DNA from: a virus | Length of the DNA: 22,436 nt | Strand: one strand, 5' to 3' | IMG/VR virus record: IMGVR_UViG_3300024259_000919 | Span: 1 to 22,436 of that record | Shown: piece by piece, positions 5,000-14,169 of the stretch | Position numbering within the stretch: the first letter of the stretch is position 1 | Layout of the letters: every line of letters begins with the position of its first letter | Translations under genes and position numbers: made by a program | The notes under the pieces: model-generated | What the model was told of the DNA's origin: nothing | The model's input: the letters and a program-made list of their open reading frames with translations, nothing else | Databases searched by the model: none

Positions 5000-5427
5000 A
5001 GGCTCAGCCGGTCGAGCTTCGCACGGGCGTCGGCCTGGCACCGGGCCTTGTACGCCTTGGCCTTGAGGCTGTTCGGGATGCCCAGGCGCGCGCGGCGTTC
5101 GTGCTCGGCGAACCACCCCTTGTTCTCGCTGCCGTCAGCCGCGGCCAGCGCACGCAGGGATGCGACCATCTCCCGCCGGGACTCGCGCCCGTCCTCGTCG
5201 CCTGCGGTCTCGATGGCGTCGGACACGCTTGCGGCTACCGCTGCATCCTCGTCGGCGACGACGGGCAGCGAAGCCCACGCGGGCATCCGGCCGTTTTTGA
5301 TCTCGCTGACCTCGGCCGGCGATCGGATCTCAGTCCAGCCGCCGACGTGGCAGAGGAAGTGGCGGCCACCGGCATCGATGACCGTGGAGGAGTCGGGGTA
5401 GGCTCGGCCCTTGTAGATGAACGGCAT
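4996..5427 (-). CDS. Hypothetical tail-region protein, 143 aa
   Basis: The ATG at 5427 lies 8 bases after the appendage gene's stop, and the stop overlaps the endolysin start. The N-terminus (MPFIYKGRAYPDSSTVIDAGG) looks beta-rich, followed by an acidic alanine-rich stretch (DEDAAVAASVSDAIE), charged helices and a lysine- and arginine-rich C-terminus with KAKAYKARCQADARAKLDRL. I recognise no family. It may be a small virion or fibre-associated protein, because it sits between an appendage and the endolysin. It shares GWFAE with the RyR protein nearby, which may be chance. Confidence 0.65.
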   Translation of the reverse strand: MPFIYKGRAYPDSSTVIDAGGRHFLCHVGGWTEIRSPAEVSEIKNGRMPAWASLPVVADEDAAVAASVSDAIETAGDEDGRESRREMVASLRALAAADGSENKGWFAEHERRARLGIPNSLKAKAYKARCQADARAKLDRLSL

Positions 5428-5435
5428 GATCGCTC

Positions 5436-6638
5436 CTAGCTGATCCGCACGTTGATGGCGGAGATGGTACCGGCCGAGGTGCCGGGGGTCGCGCCGTCGC
5501 CCTTGCCACGCATGGAGATCACGATGTATGGAGCATTCGCTCCGCCCGAGCGCCCGTGCCAGTTGTTCTCGGCGACGGTGGCCGGCGTGACCTGATTGTT
5601 TCCGGATGCGTCGAAGTGGTCGGCGGCGAGGAGCCCGATGCTGGCGCGCATGGTGATCCGCGTGCTGGCCGCGTTCCACTGCGCGACGTTGCTGGTGGCC
5701 CCTGACGTCAAGTTGTTGTTGCTCACACGCTGGACGTTGACCGTTCTGTTCGCGCCGTCGTACTTGAGGATCGCGCGGATGCTCTCGTCTGCGGCGGTGT
5801 TCGCCACGTCTTCGTTCGCGATGTAGACGCTCATGTTGTCGCCGCTGATGCTGCCCATGCTGGTGACGTTCAGCGAGATCGTCACGCAGATCGACTGGGC
5901 GAGGTAGAGGTCGGCGAGACTCAGCCCGTCCAGGCGCGCGACGAGGAAGACCTCCCGGTCGGCGGGGTCGGTGGTGCCGGTGATGCTCCAGGTGATGACG
6001 TTGGTCCCGACCTCGAGGGTAGCCGCAGCGAGGTCGCCGCCCGCGGCTTCGTATGCGTACAAGCCCGACGTCGTGTCCTGCGATCCGTCGCCGTTGGCGC
6101 TCCAATCGTAGGTGCCGGAGAGGTCGACGTCGTGGGAGTACGGCGTCAGGTTCGTGTCAGAGAGTCCCGCGTTCAGCTGCGCGAGCGTGCCGCTGTGCGC
6201 GGTGCCGATGACCAGGGAAGCGTGGGCCGATGCGTCGGTGTCGATGCCGGGGCCAGGCACGCCCGTGAGGTCTGCGTTCCCGTGGGTGTGCGCACTCGGC
6301 GGTCTCGCGTCTCCGCTGTCGTCCAGGGTCGCGTCGGATACGGCGGAGTTGAGTTCGGCCAGCGTGCCCGCGCCGAGGTTGTCAATGTCGGTGGCGTGCG
6401 GGTTGTTGGTGGCGCCGGCGTGCGTGGTCGCGTCGGTATCGACCCCAGCCCGCGCCACGCCCGCGTAGGTGGTCCCGCTGCGGGTGACGACCTGGCCGTC
6501 GGCCACAACGCCAGCGGTCAGCGTGGTCGGGCCGCCGGTCTCGCGGAGACCTTCGGCGACGTCAACGAAGGTGTCGTCGTCGGCGTCGTAGTCCCCGGTC
6601 CGCATCCGGTCGCTCGGGATGGTTACGTATCCAGACAT
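5436..6638 (-). CDS. Tail appendage or fibre protein with internal repeats, 400 aa
   Basis: It begins at the ATG 6638-6636, ten bases after its neighbour ends. The N-terminal 60 residues look like a virion-attachment region. Two copies of a module follow: GVDTDATTHAG (65-75) with GTLAELNSAVSDATL (91-105), then GIDTDASAHAS (131-141) with GTLAQLNAGLSDTNL (150-164). Between them is SAHTHG, an HxH of the kind that can hold metal in trimeric fibres. Residues after about 170 form a beta-rich receptor-type domain ending in NVRIS. Composition (alanine, threonine, aspartate, glycine) and the location after the tail hub support a receptor-binding fibre. The receptor is unknown. Confidence 0.7.
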   Translation of the reverse strand: MSGYVTIPSDRMRTGDYDADDDTFVDVAEGLRETGGPTTLTAGVVADGQVVTRSGTTYAGVARAGVDTDATTHAGATNNPHATDIDNLGAGTLAELNSAVSDATLDDSGDARPPSAHTHGNADLTGVPGPGIDTDASAHASLVIGTAHSGTLAQLNAGLSDTNLTPYSHDVDLSGTYDWSANGDGSQDTTSGLYAYEAAGGDLAAATLEVGTNVITWSITGTTDPADREVFLVARLDGLSLADLYLAQSICVTISLNVTSMGSISGDNMSVYIANEDVANTAADESIRAILKYDGANRTVNVQRVSNNNLTSGATSNVAQWNAASTRITMRASIGLLAADHFDASGNNQVTPATVAENNWHGRSGGANAPYIVISMRGKGDGATPGTSAGTISAINVRIS

Positions 6639-6648
6639 GCCGGCCTCC

Positions 6649-6960
6649 CTAGTTCGTCAGCGTGTAGGCGCACTTGGTGCCGCCGGTTGCCGTCTGGAGA
6701 TAGATCGACACCTCGCCACCGGGAGCGCGGGATCGTCGGATGTCGAGGTCGACCCATGTGTCAGACGGCAAGGCCATGTTGGCGTCACCGAGGTCCACGG
6801 TATCGGTCCCGGTAAACGAGACCTCGCCCGCGTTGGTCTTCATCTCCAGCATGATCGACCGCGTGGCGGCGGGGAGCTGGACCTCGTATGCCACGTTCGC
6901 GTTGGTCAGGGTGATCGACCCGGTGACGGGGATCGCGGTGCCGGTCAAGTCGGTCGCCAT
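6649..6960 (-). CDS. Small beta-rich virion protein, 103 aa
   Basis: The ATG at 6960 lies 11 bases after the hub gene's end, with GGAGTTTG as a fair SD. The whole product looks like one beta sandwich: SITLTNANVAYEVQLP, SIMLEMKTNAGEVSFTG, then TWVDLDIRR and GEVSIYLQTATGG. This strand pattern is shared by many small phage decoration and tail-accessory proteins, so I infer a structural role. A related-looking fold may occur in the head protein at 18427-18969 (VKAILIKNTNTAGGAGYIQI), but no sequence identity is claimed. Confidence 0.65.
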   Translation of the reverse strand: MATDLTGTAIPVTGSITLTNANVAYEVQLPAATRSIMLEMKTNAGEVSFTGTDTVDLGDANMALPSDTWVDLDIRRSRAPGGEVSIYLQTATGGTKCAYTLTN

Positions 6961-6971
6961 GGTTCAAACTC

Positions 6972-8618
6972 CTAAGCTGCCTCGCCTCGCGGGAAGGCGG
7001 GGACGTGAATCTCGATGTCTACCCGTCCGGAGTCCGACCACTGCGCGGCGTGGACGATAGCGGGGCGGGATGCCCAGCCCCGGACGGTATCTGTGATGGT
7101 GACAACGCTTCCCGGGTCCAACAGCCCGCCCGGGTACTGGTCTACCTGATAGACCGCGATCGATCGCTGGGGACCGTGCATACGGCTGACCCACGAAGCG
7201 ATCCGCCCTGCGGTGCCGGAGTCCTCAACAGCGCGGGCGGATTTCGCCTCGGTCTTGGTGGTCCCGTAGATGCGCCACGCCTCGGTGAGCCACGGATCCT
7301 CTACGGCTTCGACAACGTCGTCGAGGATGGCGGGATCGCCTGAGAGCGTGACTGACTCGGCGGGGGAGTTCGTCCGCGGGTCGACGTCGTAGCTGACTTC
7401 CACGGTCGTGGCGACGGCATCGCGTGGCGTCGAGTTGACGTTCGACAACCGCGTCGAGTTGCCACCGGCGTCCGCGTTCAGGTCTGCGATGGCGTCGGCC
7501 GCGGTCGCCGTGTGCCGCCACGGCTGGAGAAACAGCCCCCGATCGCCGTAGTGTAGGGAGACGGGCAGCAGGGGGAGGAGGGCGTCCTGTATCCAGTGCC
7601 ACGGGGGGACACGCTCCCCACGCTCCGCCATGGCGTAGGTTGCGAGCGTGTAGGTGTTGATGTACTCAGCGAGCGCGGCGATCCGTGAGGTGTCGTGAGG
7701 AACGGTAGACCGCCGCAGCATCCATTGAAGGACGTCGCCGGCGCCTTGCATCGGGGCGGAGCCGTCGTCGGCTAGCATACCATAGGACGCAACGCCCGCG
7801 GCGCTGGTCCACGCGCACCACAAGTCATCGCCGTCGCTCGGTGGTGCCACCCACCCGGATAGGTCGGCGGTTGTCACCGGCTGGCCTAGGTCGTCGTACC
7901 CGTTGACGGCGGTTTCCTCTGCGCCGATGCCGTCGGATAGGTTCGAGATGAAGACCTTGGAGCTGTTCGCCCCCGCGTGCGTGTGGTGGCCCGCGATCAA
8001 CACCCGCTCCGATCCCGGGTTGTGATTGACGTAGAGGGCGGGGGATCCTCGTGTCCGCTGCTTCGCTCCGGCGGGAGACCCGAATACGATCGGGTAATAC
8101 TCGCCGCCGATTGTCAGGTCAAAGGCCGTCCAGGTTGCGCCGCCGGTGGGCGCCTTTACACGCGCATTGGGGCCTGGGATTAAACCAGCGTCGACGGTGG
8201 GCGCTACTTCAAGCGTTCCCGTGATCGGCTCCTCGGCTGACGTCCACGCTGGGTCACGGACTGCGCCATCGAGAATCGTCAAGGTGTCGTTAGAGCCATC
8301 GGCCCACAGCATAAGGCGGGCGGTGGCGGAGCCGAGGACGTGTCCAGCGGCCATCATCGCGGGCACGTCAACGTGCGGATACAGAAACAGCGTTAGGCCG
8401 GCGGATGTTCCCGACGCACCAGAGGACCCTATGCCGAAGCGCCGGTCAAAGGACCGCGCCCACTTGAGCCCCGGGAAGTATTCGACGTCCGCGCCGGCCT
8501 CCCCGATCGGGGCGGTCAACCTACGCCCGGCAAGATGCACGGTGCGCCCGGCCCACTTGAAATCAAGTAGGAAGTGGAGCGACCCGCGTAGTTGCGCCTC
8601 GGTGAACTTGCGGACCAT
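6972..8618 (-). CDS. Tail hub / baseplate-like protein, 548 aa
   Basis: I chose the ATG at 8618-8616, with AGGAGG ending six bases before it; it shares one base with the upstream stop. The N-terminal part is beta-rich with KWAGRTVHLAGRRL. The middle has a helical segment (DVLQWMLRRSTVPHDTSRIAA, shown to 20: DVLQWMLRRSTVPHDTSRIA) and WHWIQDALLPLLPVSLHYGD. The end has an oligosaccharide-binding-like barrel signature, GSVVTITDTVRGWASRPAIV then GRVDIEIHV. That order of helical linker, hub and small barrel recalls central tail-tip hubs (gp27-like/Tal). It follows the large tail-tip gene. The family call is by eye and by position. Confidence 0.6.
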   Translation of the reverse strand: MVRKFTEAQLRGSLHFLLDFKWAGRTVHLAGRRLTAPIGEAGADVEYFPGLKWARSFDRRFGIGSSGASGTSAGLTLFLYPHVDVPAMMAAGHVLGSATARLMLWADGSNDTLTILDGAVRDPAWTSAEEPITGTLEVAPTVDAGLIPGPNARVKAPTGGATWTAFDLTIGGEYYPIVFGSPAGAKQRTRGSPALYVNHNPGSERVLIAGHHTHAGANSSKVFISNLSDGIGAEETAVNGYDDLGQPVTTADLSGWVAPPSDGDDLWCAWTSAAGVASYGMLADDGSAPMQGAGDVLQWMLRRSTVPHDTSRIAALAEYINTYTLATYAMAERGERVPPWHWIQDALLPLLPVSLHYGDRGLFLQPWRHTATAADAIADLNADAGGNSTRLSNVNSTPRDAVATTVEVSYDVDPRTNSPAESVTLSGDPAILDDVVEAVEDPWLTEAWRIYGTTKTEAKSARAVEDSGTAGRIASWVSRMHGPQRSIAVYQVDQYPGGLLDPGSVVTITDTVRGWASRPAIVHAAQWSDSGRVDIEIHVPAFPRGEAA

Positions 8619-11600
8619 CACACCTCCTCGCGGATCGTAACGGTCTGGAATCGTTCGAGTTCATCGACGCCTTCATCCCCAAGCGGGGACTGTCGGAATA
8701 GGTCAGTGCGGACGCGGCCCCACAGCATGCAATCCCGCCGCGTTTCAAACTGCGACGAGGATCCGCCGGTGAGGTATTCAACCGCAGTCAACAGGAGGAT
8801 CGGCAACTTGGCGCCCTCTGCCCGCCGGATCGTCCCGTCGAGTACGCGCGCCGCGTCACGGACGGCGGCCATGGGCAGCGAGGATCCGGACTTGCCTAGG
8901 ATGTAGTCGGGGGACGGTTGGGTCGTCCGGGTCTGCGTCAGGTCGGTGACGCCCTCGGCCAGCGCGAAGGTGATTTCGCGGGACTGCTTCCCATCGGAGC
9001 GGGCAACGCTGCCCCCGCCCGGGCGCTCGACAATGGAGACGGGGTTCAGCGCGACCCACGCCACGCCGTTATCGATGGACGTCCCCAGCATCGCCAGGTG
9101 CCCGATCGCAATCGTCCCGATTTCAAAGTACCCGGCGGCGGTGGTCTGGACGGGGATCCGGATCCGCAGTTGCGAGTACGTCGCCGAATAGTCCTGGACG
9201 ACGGCGCCGAACGCTTGACGCCAGATCGCGCCGGTGCCCGACGACACCTCCCCGCCGTTCATCTCGTCGGTGCCGAAGGTGACGGTAGGCAACTTCGTCC
9301 CGCTGCCGGCCCACGCGCCTTCGGTGTTGTGCTTGATCTTCACGTACTGCGCGGCGCCCTCGCTGCCGGCGGCGCCAAGGTCGAAGGTATCCCCTACGTG
9401 GTCTTCGTTGTAGAGGTAGTTGTCGGCCGTCGTTGTCCCACCGGACGGGATGACCTTGCGCCCCTTGCGGGTAAACCCGAGGTTCTTGTACCCGACGGCG
9501 GCATCCATGTAGGCAATCTGGACCCACGCCGCACCGTTGTATCCGTCCAGGTACGCATCCTTGAAGTTGGCGCCGAAGAGGAACGCGCCGATCGCCGAGT
9601 TGTCTAGGTAGCCTTCGTCCGTGAATAGCGCCTCAGTGTCCCACACGAGTTCGACTTGCGAGCCGTCATCGACCGACCGCCACGTCTGCGACGGGCTTGA
9701 CGAGATGCGCGGGTCCACGTTGGCGATCGGGTAGTCGTATGCGGCCTTGACGTCCCACGCATCCCCGATCCGGGTGGGTCCAGACTCGGCGGCGAGGCGA
9801 ACGCCGTCGGTGATCCCCGTCAGGTGCGGCGAGTAGGATCGCGTCCGCAGGCATTCCGGGTTGGACCAATTCGAACCGAAGATCGAATAGTACGCCGGGT
9901 CCTCCGCCCACCCGTTGACGAGGTAGCAATAACCAACCATCGTCCAGTACGAATCATTCGCTGCGGCGGTGAGGTGGCCCCACTGGATCCTGTTCGTGTT
10001 CGCGGTAACGCCAGCGTCGACGGTGGTCCCCGCCTCGCTGGTCACCCACTCGCGGACATGGGCGTCGGCGGCGTGCCACGTCTGAACCTCGCCGCTTCCA
10101 CCGGCTGCGGGGAAGTGCTGCAAGGCGATCCGAATGTGCCGCTCCTTGGTCATGTCCAGCGCGACGGGAGATCCCACGGTGGCGGTTCCGGCGACGTCGT
10201 AAACCGTGTATCCGGCGGCGTCGAACCTGACTTCAACCTCGACTTCGTAGGAGCCGTTGTCGGCGAGGCGCACACCCACCGCGATCTGATTCGTCGAGTC
10301 ATCGCCACCGGACGGAACGCGGACGGCAACCTCCACCATGGCGGTATCGTGGGCTACCGCGTTCGCTTTGAGGTAAGGCTCCGTCTGCCCCGCCGTCGTG
10401 GAGATATGGCAATCCCCCGTTGTCGCCGTCAGCGTGGTCGCGCCTCCGCCACCGCCGCCCCAGCCCATCGAGCCGGGAAGCTGGATCGGGAGGTAGAGAT
10501 CCCCGTCGCCGGTGGCGCCTACGTCGTCGGCCCATGCGAGAGCGTTGACGTCCTCGAATGAGTCGTCCACGTCCGACGTGGAATCGGGCATGGTGTGGCG
10601 GGAGTAGCCGCCCAACCACACGCAGGCGACAGACTCGCCCTCGAAGTTCTGCGCCGGTGACGCCGCCCACCTCGACAGCATCGCCGCGCGCCCCTCGGTG
10701 GAGGCGATGTCGAACTTGGAGAAGTAGTCGAGTTTGTCGCCGAAGCTCCATGCCTGGAGATTGAACGCCGCCCACGATGCGCCGTTGTCCGATGACCTGG
10801 CGGCGTGGACTTCGTAACGCGTGTTGCCCGCGTCTTTGCTGGTAACGATGGCGTAAGCGACCCCGGTATCGTCGACCCACGTGGACCCGTGCGTGCCAAG
10901 GTTCGTCGCCATGGTTGAGATTGCGGCGCGGTCGCCGGTGGTGAGCAGGTCCCACGCGGTCGCCACGCGGTAGCTATACCATCCGTTTGTGGACGGGTGA
11001 TCGGTCCAGCATGAGACAAGGAACCCACCGCCGGGGAGTGCCGACACGGACGGGCAGAGGAAACCTGCGCTCAGGGATTGCGTAGACCCGACGCTTGACA
11101 GGTTTCCGCCGTTGTCGCTGGACGCCCACTGCTGAGTCACAAACACGGCGGTGTCCACGTAGTCGAAGGCGAGGAGGATTTGCCCGCCGTTGTACGCCGC
11201 CTGTAACCGCAGGATCGTCGGGACGGACCCGCCGCTATCTAGGATCGCTTCGGTACAGATACGGGCGCCGAGGAGCGCCCACGTTGCCCCGTCATCGTCG
11301 GACGAGTAGCAGTCAATTTGTGCGCCGTCGGGCGTGACGATGAATAGAAGAACGCGCGGGGTGGAGGAGTCGTCGTAACGGGTGGGCAACTGGACCAGGC
11401 ACGACTGCCGCGTGTTTGTCGTGTCCTGGACGCCGATGTTAATCCCCGGTCCCCACGTCGACGTAGCCCGCGCGTAGGGCCACACCTCGTAATTGCCGGA
11501 GCTGTCGACAATCCCGGACGCGAGGAGGTTACCGGACGCGAGGCGGAGCACGTTCAGGTGCGGTTCAAGAACGTTCGTGGTCTGGTAGTACAGCGGATCC

Positions 11601-11938
11601 CAGCCGGTCACGGCGTTGTAGCAATCATGCCCCTTGTAGTCGTCGGTCCCGTCGCCCGCCTCCACGTCCCGCCACACCATGCCGCCGTCACCGTGTCGGG
11701 GATGCCCCGCACGCCGCGTCAGGATCTCCAGGTGACCGGCGTTGGACTGATCTCCCGCGCCCATAAGCATGAGGTCAGAATCGGACTGCGCCACAGGTTG
11801 TCCCGTATGCGGGCCGCTTTCGTTGAACGTCGATTCCGTCGCACCGGCCCCGGACGCCTTCAGCGTGGCGTTCGTGATTCGCTCGTCAGGGACCAAGATC
11901 CCTTGGTGCGTGGTCCTGCTTGTGTTCTGGTTACCCAT
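8618..11938 (-). CDS. Large tail-tip protein with Asp-box propeller, 1106 aa
   Basis: The ATG at 11938-11936 shares one base with the tape-measure stop; upstream sequence in frame belongs to the tape measure. Residues 120-450 look like a sialidase-type beta propeller, with Asp-boxes (SxDxGxTW) at SDDDGATW (213-220), SSDNGGNL (273-280, degenerate) and SSDNGASW (382-389). WGGGGGGATT (493-502) is a flexible joint, followed by a jelly-roll or concanavalin-like region to about 720 and further beta domains to the end (TIREEV). The sialidase FRIP motif is not seen, so binding or another glycan activity is as likely as sialidase. It lies where distal tail proteins are encoded. Confidence 0.75.
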   Translation of the reverse strand: MGNQNTSRTTHQGILVPDERITNATLKASGAGATESTFNESGPHTGQPVAQSDSDLMLMGAGDQSNAGHLEILTRRAGHPRHGDGGMVWRDVEAGDGTDDYKGHDCYNAVTGWDPLYYQTTNVLEPHLNVLRLASGNLLASGIVDSSGNYEVWPYARATSTWGPGINIGVQDTTNTRQSCLVQLPTRYDDSSTPRVLLFIVTPDGAQIDCYSSDDDGATWALLGARICTEAILDSGGSVPTILRLQAAYNGGQILLAFDYVDTAVFVTQQWASSDNGGNLSSVGSTQSLSAGFLCPSVSALPGGGFLVSCWTDHPSTNGWYSYRVATAWDLLTTGDRAAISTMATNLGTHGSTWVDDTGVAYAIVTSKDAGNTRYEVHAARSSDNGASWAAFNLQAWSFGDKLDYFSKFDIASTEGRAAMLSRWAASPAQNFEGESVACVWLGGYSRHTMPDSTSDVDDSFEDVNALAWADDVGATGDGDLYLPIQLPGSMGWGGGGGGATTLTATTGDCHISTTAGQTEPYLKANAVAHDTAMVEVAVRVPSGGDDSTNQIAVGVRLADNGSYEVEVEVRFDAAGYTVYDVAGTATVGSPVALDMTKERHIRIALQHFPAAGGSGEVQTWHAADAHVREWVTSEAGTTVDAGVTANTNRIQWGHLTAAANDSYWTMVGYCYLVNGWAEDPAYYSIFGSNWSNPECLRTRSYSPHLTGITDGVRLAAESGPTRIGDAWDVKAAYDYPIANVDPRISSSPSQTWRSVDDGSQVELVWDTEALFTDEGYLDNSAIGAFLFGANFKDAYLDGYNGAAWVQIAYMDAAVGYKNLGFTRKGRKVIPSGGTTTADNYLYNEDHVGDTFDLGAAGSEGAAQYVKIKHNTEGAWAGSGTKLPTVTFGTDEMNGGEVSSGTGAIWRQAFGAVVQDYSATYSQLRIRIPVQTTAAGYFEIGTIAIGHLAMLGTSIDNGVAWVALNPVSIVERPGGGSVARSDGKQSREITFALAEGVTDLTQTRTTQPSPDYILGKSGSSLPMAAVRDAARVLDGTIRRAEGAKLPILLLTAVEYLTGGSSSQFETRRDCMLWGRVRTDLFRQSPLGDEGVDELERFQTVTIREEV

Positions 11939-14169
11939 CAGGCGCCACCTTGGTACGGATCGCGTAGGTAAGTCCGCGAGGGCTGCCGGGTGCGGACCAA
12001 TTCCCATACAGGCCCGGAGCGGAGCCGCAACGACTCGTACTCCATGGCCTGCGTGGTCTGGTTATTGACGTGGACGGATACGAAGTCGGGGCCCGTCGCC
12101 GGTCCCTTTTCCAGCTCCTGCAACGCATCGTGCCCGCCTGCGTTGCGGACGGCTTGGCGGCTGCTAACGTGCTCGCCTGCCTCCAGCGTTGCGGAGACCT
12201 CGCCGCCCGTGTGGAACGTCGGCATCTCGGCGGCGACGATGGCGGTCTGGGCGGTGCCTACTCCGGCGGCGGCGATCATGGCGGCGATGCTTTGGGGGTA
12301 GCCCATCTCGTTGGCTTTGGCCACTGCGGCGGCGGTGCTTACCGTGACGTTGGCCAGGGCGGCAATCTTGTTGGCGACGAAGGCTTCGGCCTCGGCTTTG
12401 CGCCTGGCCTCGGTGCCCTCTTCGGTGCTGCGGACAACCGCGTCCGTAAGTCCCCGCTGGATCATCATCGCGGAGTCGGCGTAGGACTGGACGTAACCCA
12501 GTTTTTCGGCAGCGGCAGCGGCGCTCATCGCCCGCTCTTTTTCGATCTGCTCCTCCCGCCACTTGGCGAACTCCTTTTCGAAGTCCCACTCCTCGTCGCG
12601 GATCCTGAACCGCTCGCCCGCGCCCTCCCAAACCAAGTCGGTCTTGCCCTTCTCACCGGCGGCGTAGATTTCCAGCAACCGCAGGTTGTTGGCGTGCGCC
12701 TCGTCGATGATGCCGGTGAACTCGCCTTGGGGTCCGGTGTCGCGGGCGGGGCCGCGTGGGCGGCTCTTTCGTTCCTCGGTCGGCGCCGGCCTCGCGGCCC
12801 CGGCAAGCCCCAACATTCGGAGCATTTCCAGCTGTGAGGATAGGTGGGCGTTGGTGTCCGATACCGCCCCGCCCATCCCTTCCATTTTCTCCTGCCATGC
12901 CTCGATGCTGGACCCGCTGGCGTCCAAGCCCGTTCCCAGGCTTTCCGTCCGCCACGAAACGTCACCCATCTTGTCGTCGAGGATCCCGAGGTCGAGGGCC
13001 AGCTGGGACGTCGTCTGGTCGAGGATCCAACCCTTGCCGATCAGCTCGCTGCCCGACTCGGCCAGGGCGCCCCAGCTTGCGGCCAGGGCGGTGGTTCTGA
13101 TCTCCCCCTCGGACATCGAGTCGAAGACGTCGTAAAGCAACCGGGGAAGTAACTGAACGGGCGCTTTCAATACGTTGTAGACGTTGACCAGACCTTCGGT
13201 CGCCTTGACAACGGTGGTGGTCTTCGACGCCAGCGCCTCAATCCCGCCGAGTAGATCGCTGTCCGCGAGTGACGCCAGCGCCGCGCCGAGTGCCCGGATC
13301 TCTCCGGACTCACGCGCCTGGGCCATCATCTCGCGGATGTTGTCGGTGGTCTCGCGGATCGCCGGTGACACCTCGGCCAGCAGGTCGGACTTGACGCCCA
13401 TCCACGCGAGACCGAGGAGGTGCGCGGAGTCGGCGAGGGCTTCCGCCTCGGCGGCGGCCTCATTGGAGATCAAGCCCGCGCGCTCGATCTCATCGGCGGC
13501 GTTCTTCAACGCACCGGAGCCGCCCTTGAACGCCGGGAGTAGCTTGCCGCCCGATCGGCCGAGGAGGGTTAGCGCAACCTGCGACTTGACGCTTTCCACG
13601 GTGATGGTGTCGAGCCCTTCGGCCATGAGCGCAAGTTGGTCTTCCGCGTTCAGCCCGGTGAAGTCCTCGACCGCTAGCCCCATCTTGTCCAGGGCGCGGG
13701 TCATCGAGGCGGAACCGTCGGCGGCGTCTATCAGATTCTTGCGTAGCTTGGAGACGACCTCAGAGCCCTTGACGCCTCCGCGGGTCAGCAGGTCAATCGC
13801 GCCGACGATCCGCTGGTAGTCTTCCGCGGACTCGCCCACCTCGCGGGCTTCCTTCGCGGTCTGGTTTATCTGGTCGTTCAGGTCCGCGAACTTGGAGATC
13901 AGGCGCCCGACTTGCTGGACAGCAACGCCACCGATCACGGCGGTGAAGATGCCCTTCAGCCCGGCGACCGACTGCCCGTACTTCTTCGGCCCGTTCTTCC
14001 TCGCCGCCTTCCACGCCTTCGTGGATTCCTTCTCAGCCTTCTTCAGCTGGCGGGTCAGCTTCGTGACCATGCGCTTTGCTTCAACGTCGGTCACGCCGGG
14101 GATCTTCTTCAACTCCTTCCGCAGGTCGGTGATGTCGGCGCGGAAGGATACGTTGGCTTCGCGACCCAT
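11938..14169 (-). CDS. Tail tape measure protein, 743 aa
   Basis: Length, helical and alanine-rich character and place after the tail chaperone identify the tape measure, which sets tail length and passes into the cell with the DNA. The N-terminus (about 1-60) is a basic coiled coil with KKAEKESTKAWKAARKNG. A hydrophobic stretch follows (GLKGIFTAVIGGVAVQQVG, 71-89). The long middle is helical. The C-terminal region has AAAVAKANEMGYPQSIAAMI (hydrophobic, common in tape measures) and FHTGGEVSATLEAGEHVSSR, a widespread tape-measure ending. At roughly 1.5 angstrom per residue the tail would be on the order of 110 nm, which is inference. No lytic enzyme domain is obvious. Confidence 0.9.
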   Translation of the reverse strand: MGREANVSFRADITDLRKELKKIPGVTDVEAKRMVTKLTRQLKKAEKESTKAWKAARKNGPKKYGQSVAGLKGIFTAVIGGVAVQQVGRLISKFADLNDQINQTAKEAREVGESAEDYQRIVGAIDLLTRGGVKGSEVVSKLRKNLIDAADGSASMTRALDKMGLAVEDFTGLNAEDQLALMAEGLDTITVESVKSQVALTLLGRSGGKLLPAFKGGSGALKNAADEIERAGLISNEAAAEAEALADSAHLLGLAWMGVKSDLLAEVSPAIRETTDNIREMMAQARESGEIRALGAALASLADSDLLGGIEALASKTTTVVKATEGLVNVYNVLKAPVQLLPRLLYDVFDSMSEGEIRTTALAASWGALAESGSELIGKGWILDQTTSQLALDLGILDDKMGDVSWRTESLGTGLDASGSSIEAWQEKMEGMGGAVSDTNAHLSSQLEMLRMLGLAGAARPAPTEERKSRPRGPARDTGPQGEFTGIIDEAHANNLRLLEIYAAGEKGKTDLVWEGAGERFRIRDEEWDFEKEFAKWREEQIEKERAMSAAAAAEKLGYVQSYADSAMMIQRGLTDAVVRSTEEGTEARRKAEAEAFVANKIAALANVTVSTAAAVAKANEMGYPQSIAAMIAAAGVGTAQTAIVAAEMPTFHTGGEVSATLEAGEHVSSRQAVRNAGGHDALQELEKGPATGPDFVSVHVNNQTTQAMEYESLRLRSGPVWELVRTRQPSRTYLRDPYQGGA

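Noticed and set aside
3971-5130. GWFAE shared by the RyR protein and the 143-residue protein as evidence of a second RyR domain
   Set aside because: The other RyR landmarks (YGPVK, HPCFVPY) are absent from the second protein, so the five-residue match is not enough.
6132-6815. Long plus-strand frames opposite the tail appendage and other late genes
   Set aside because: They lie antisense to densely packed, well-supported genes and read as arginine-, glycine- and valine-rich shadow products of GC-rich third codon positions.
8918-10561. Long plus-strand frames opposite the propeller protein
   Set aside because: Same reason: antisense shadows with no SD or family signal.
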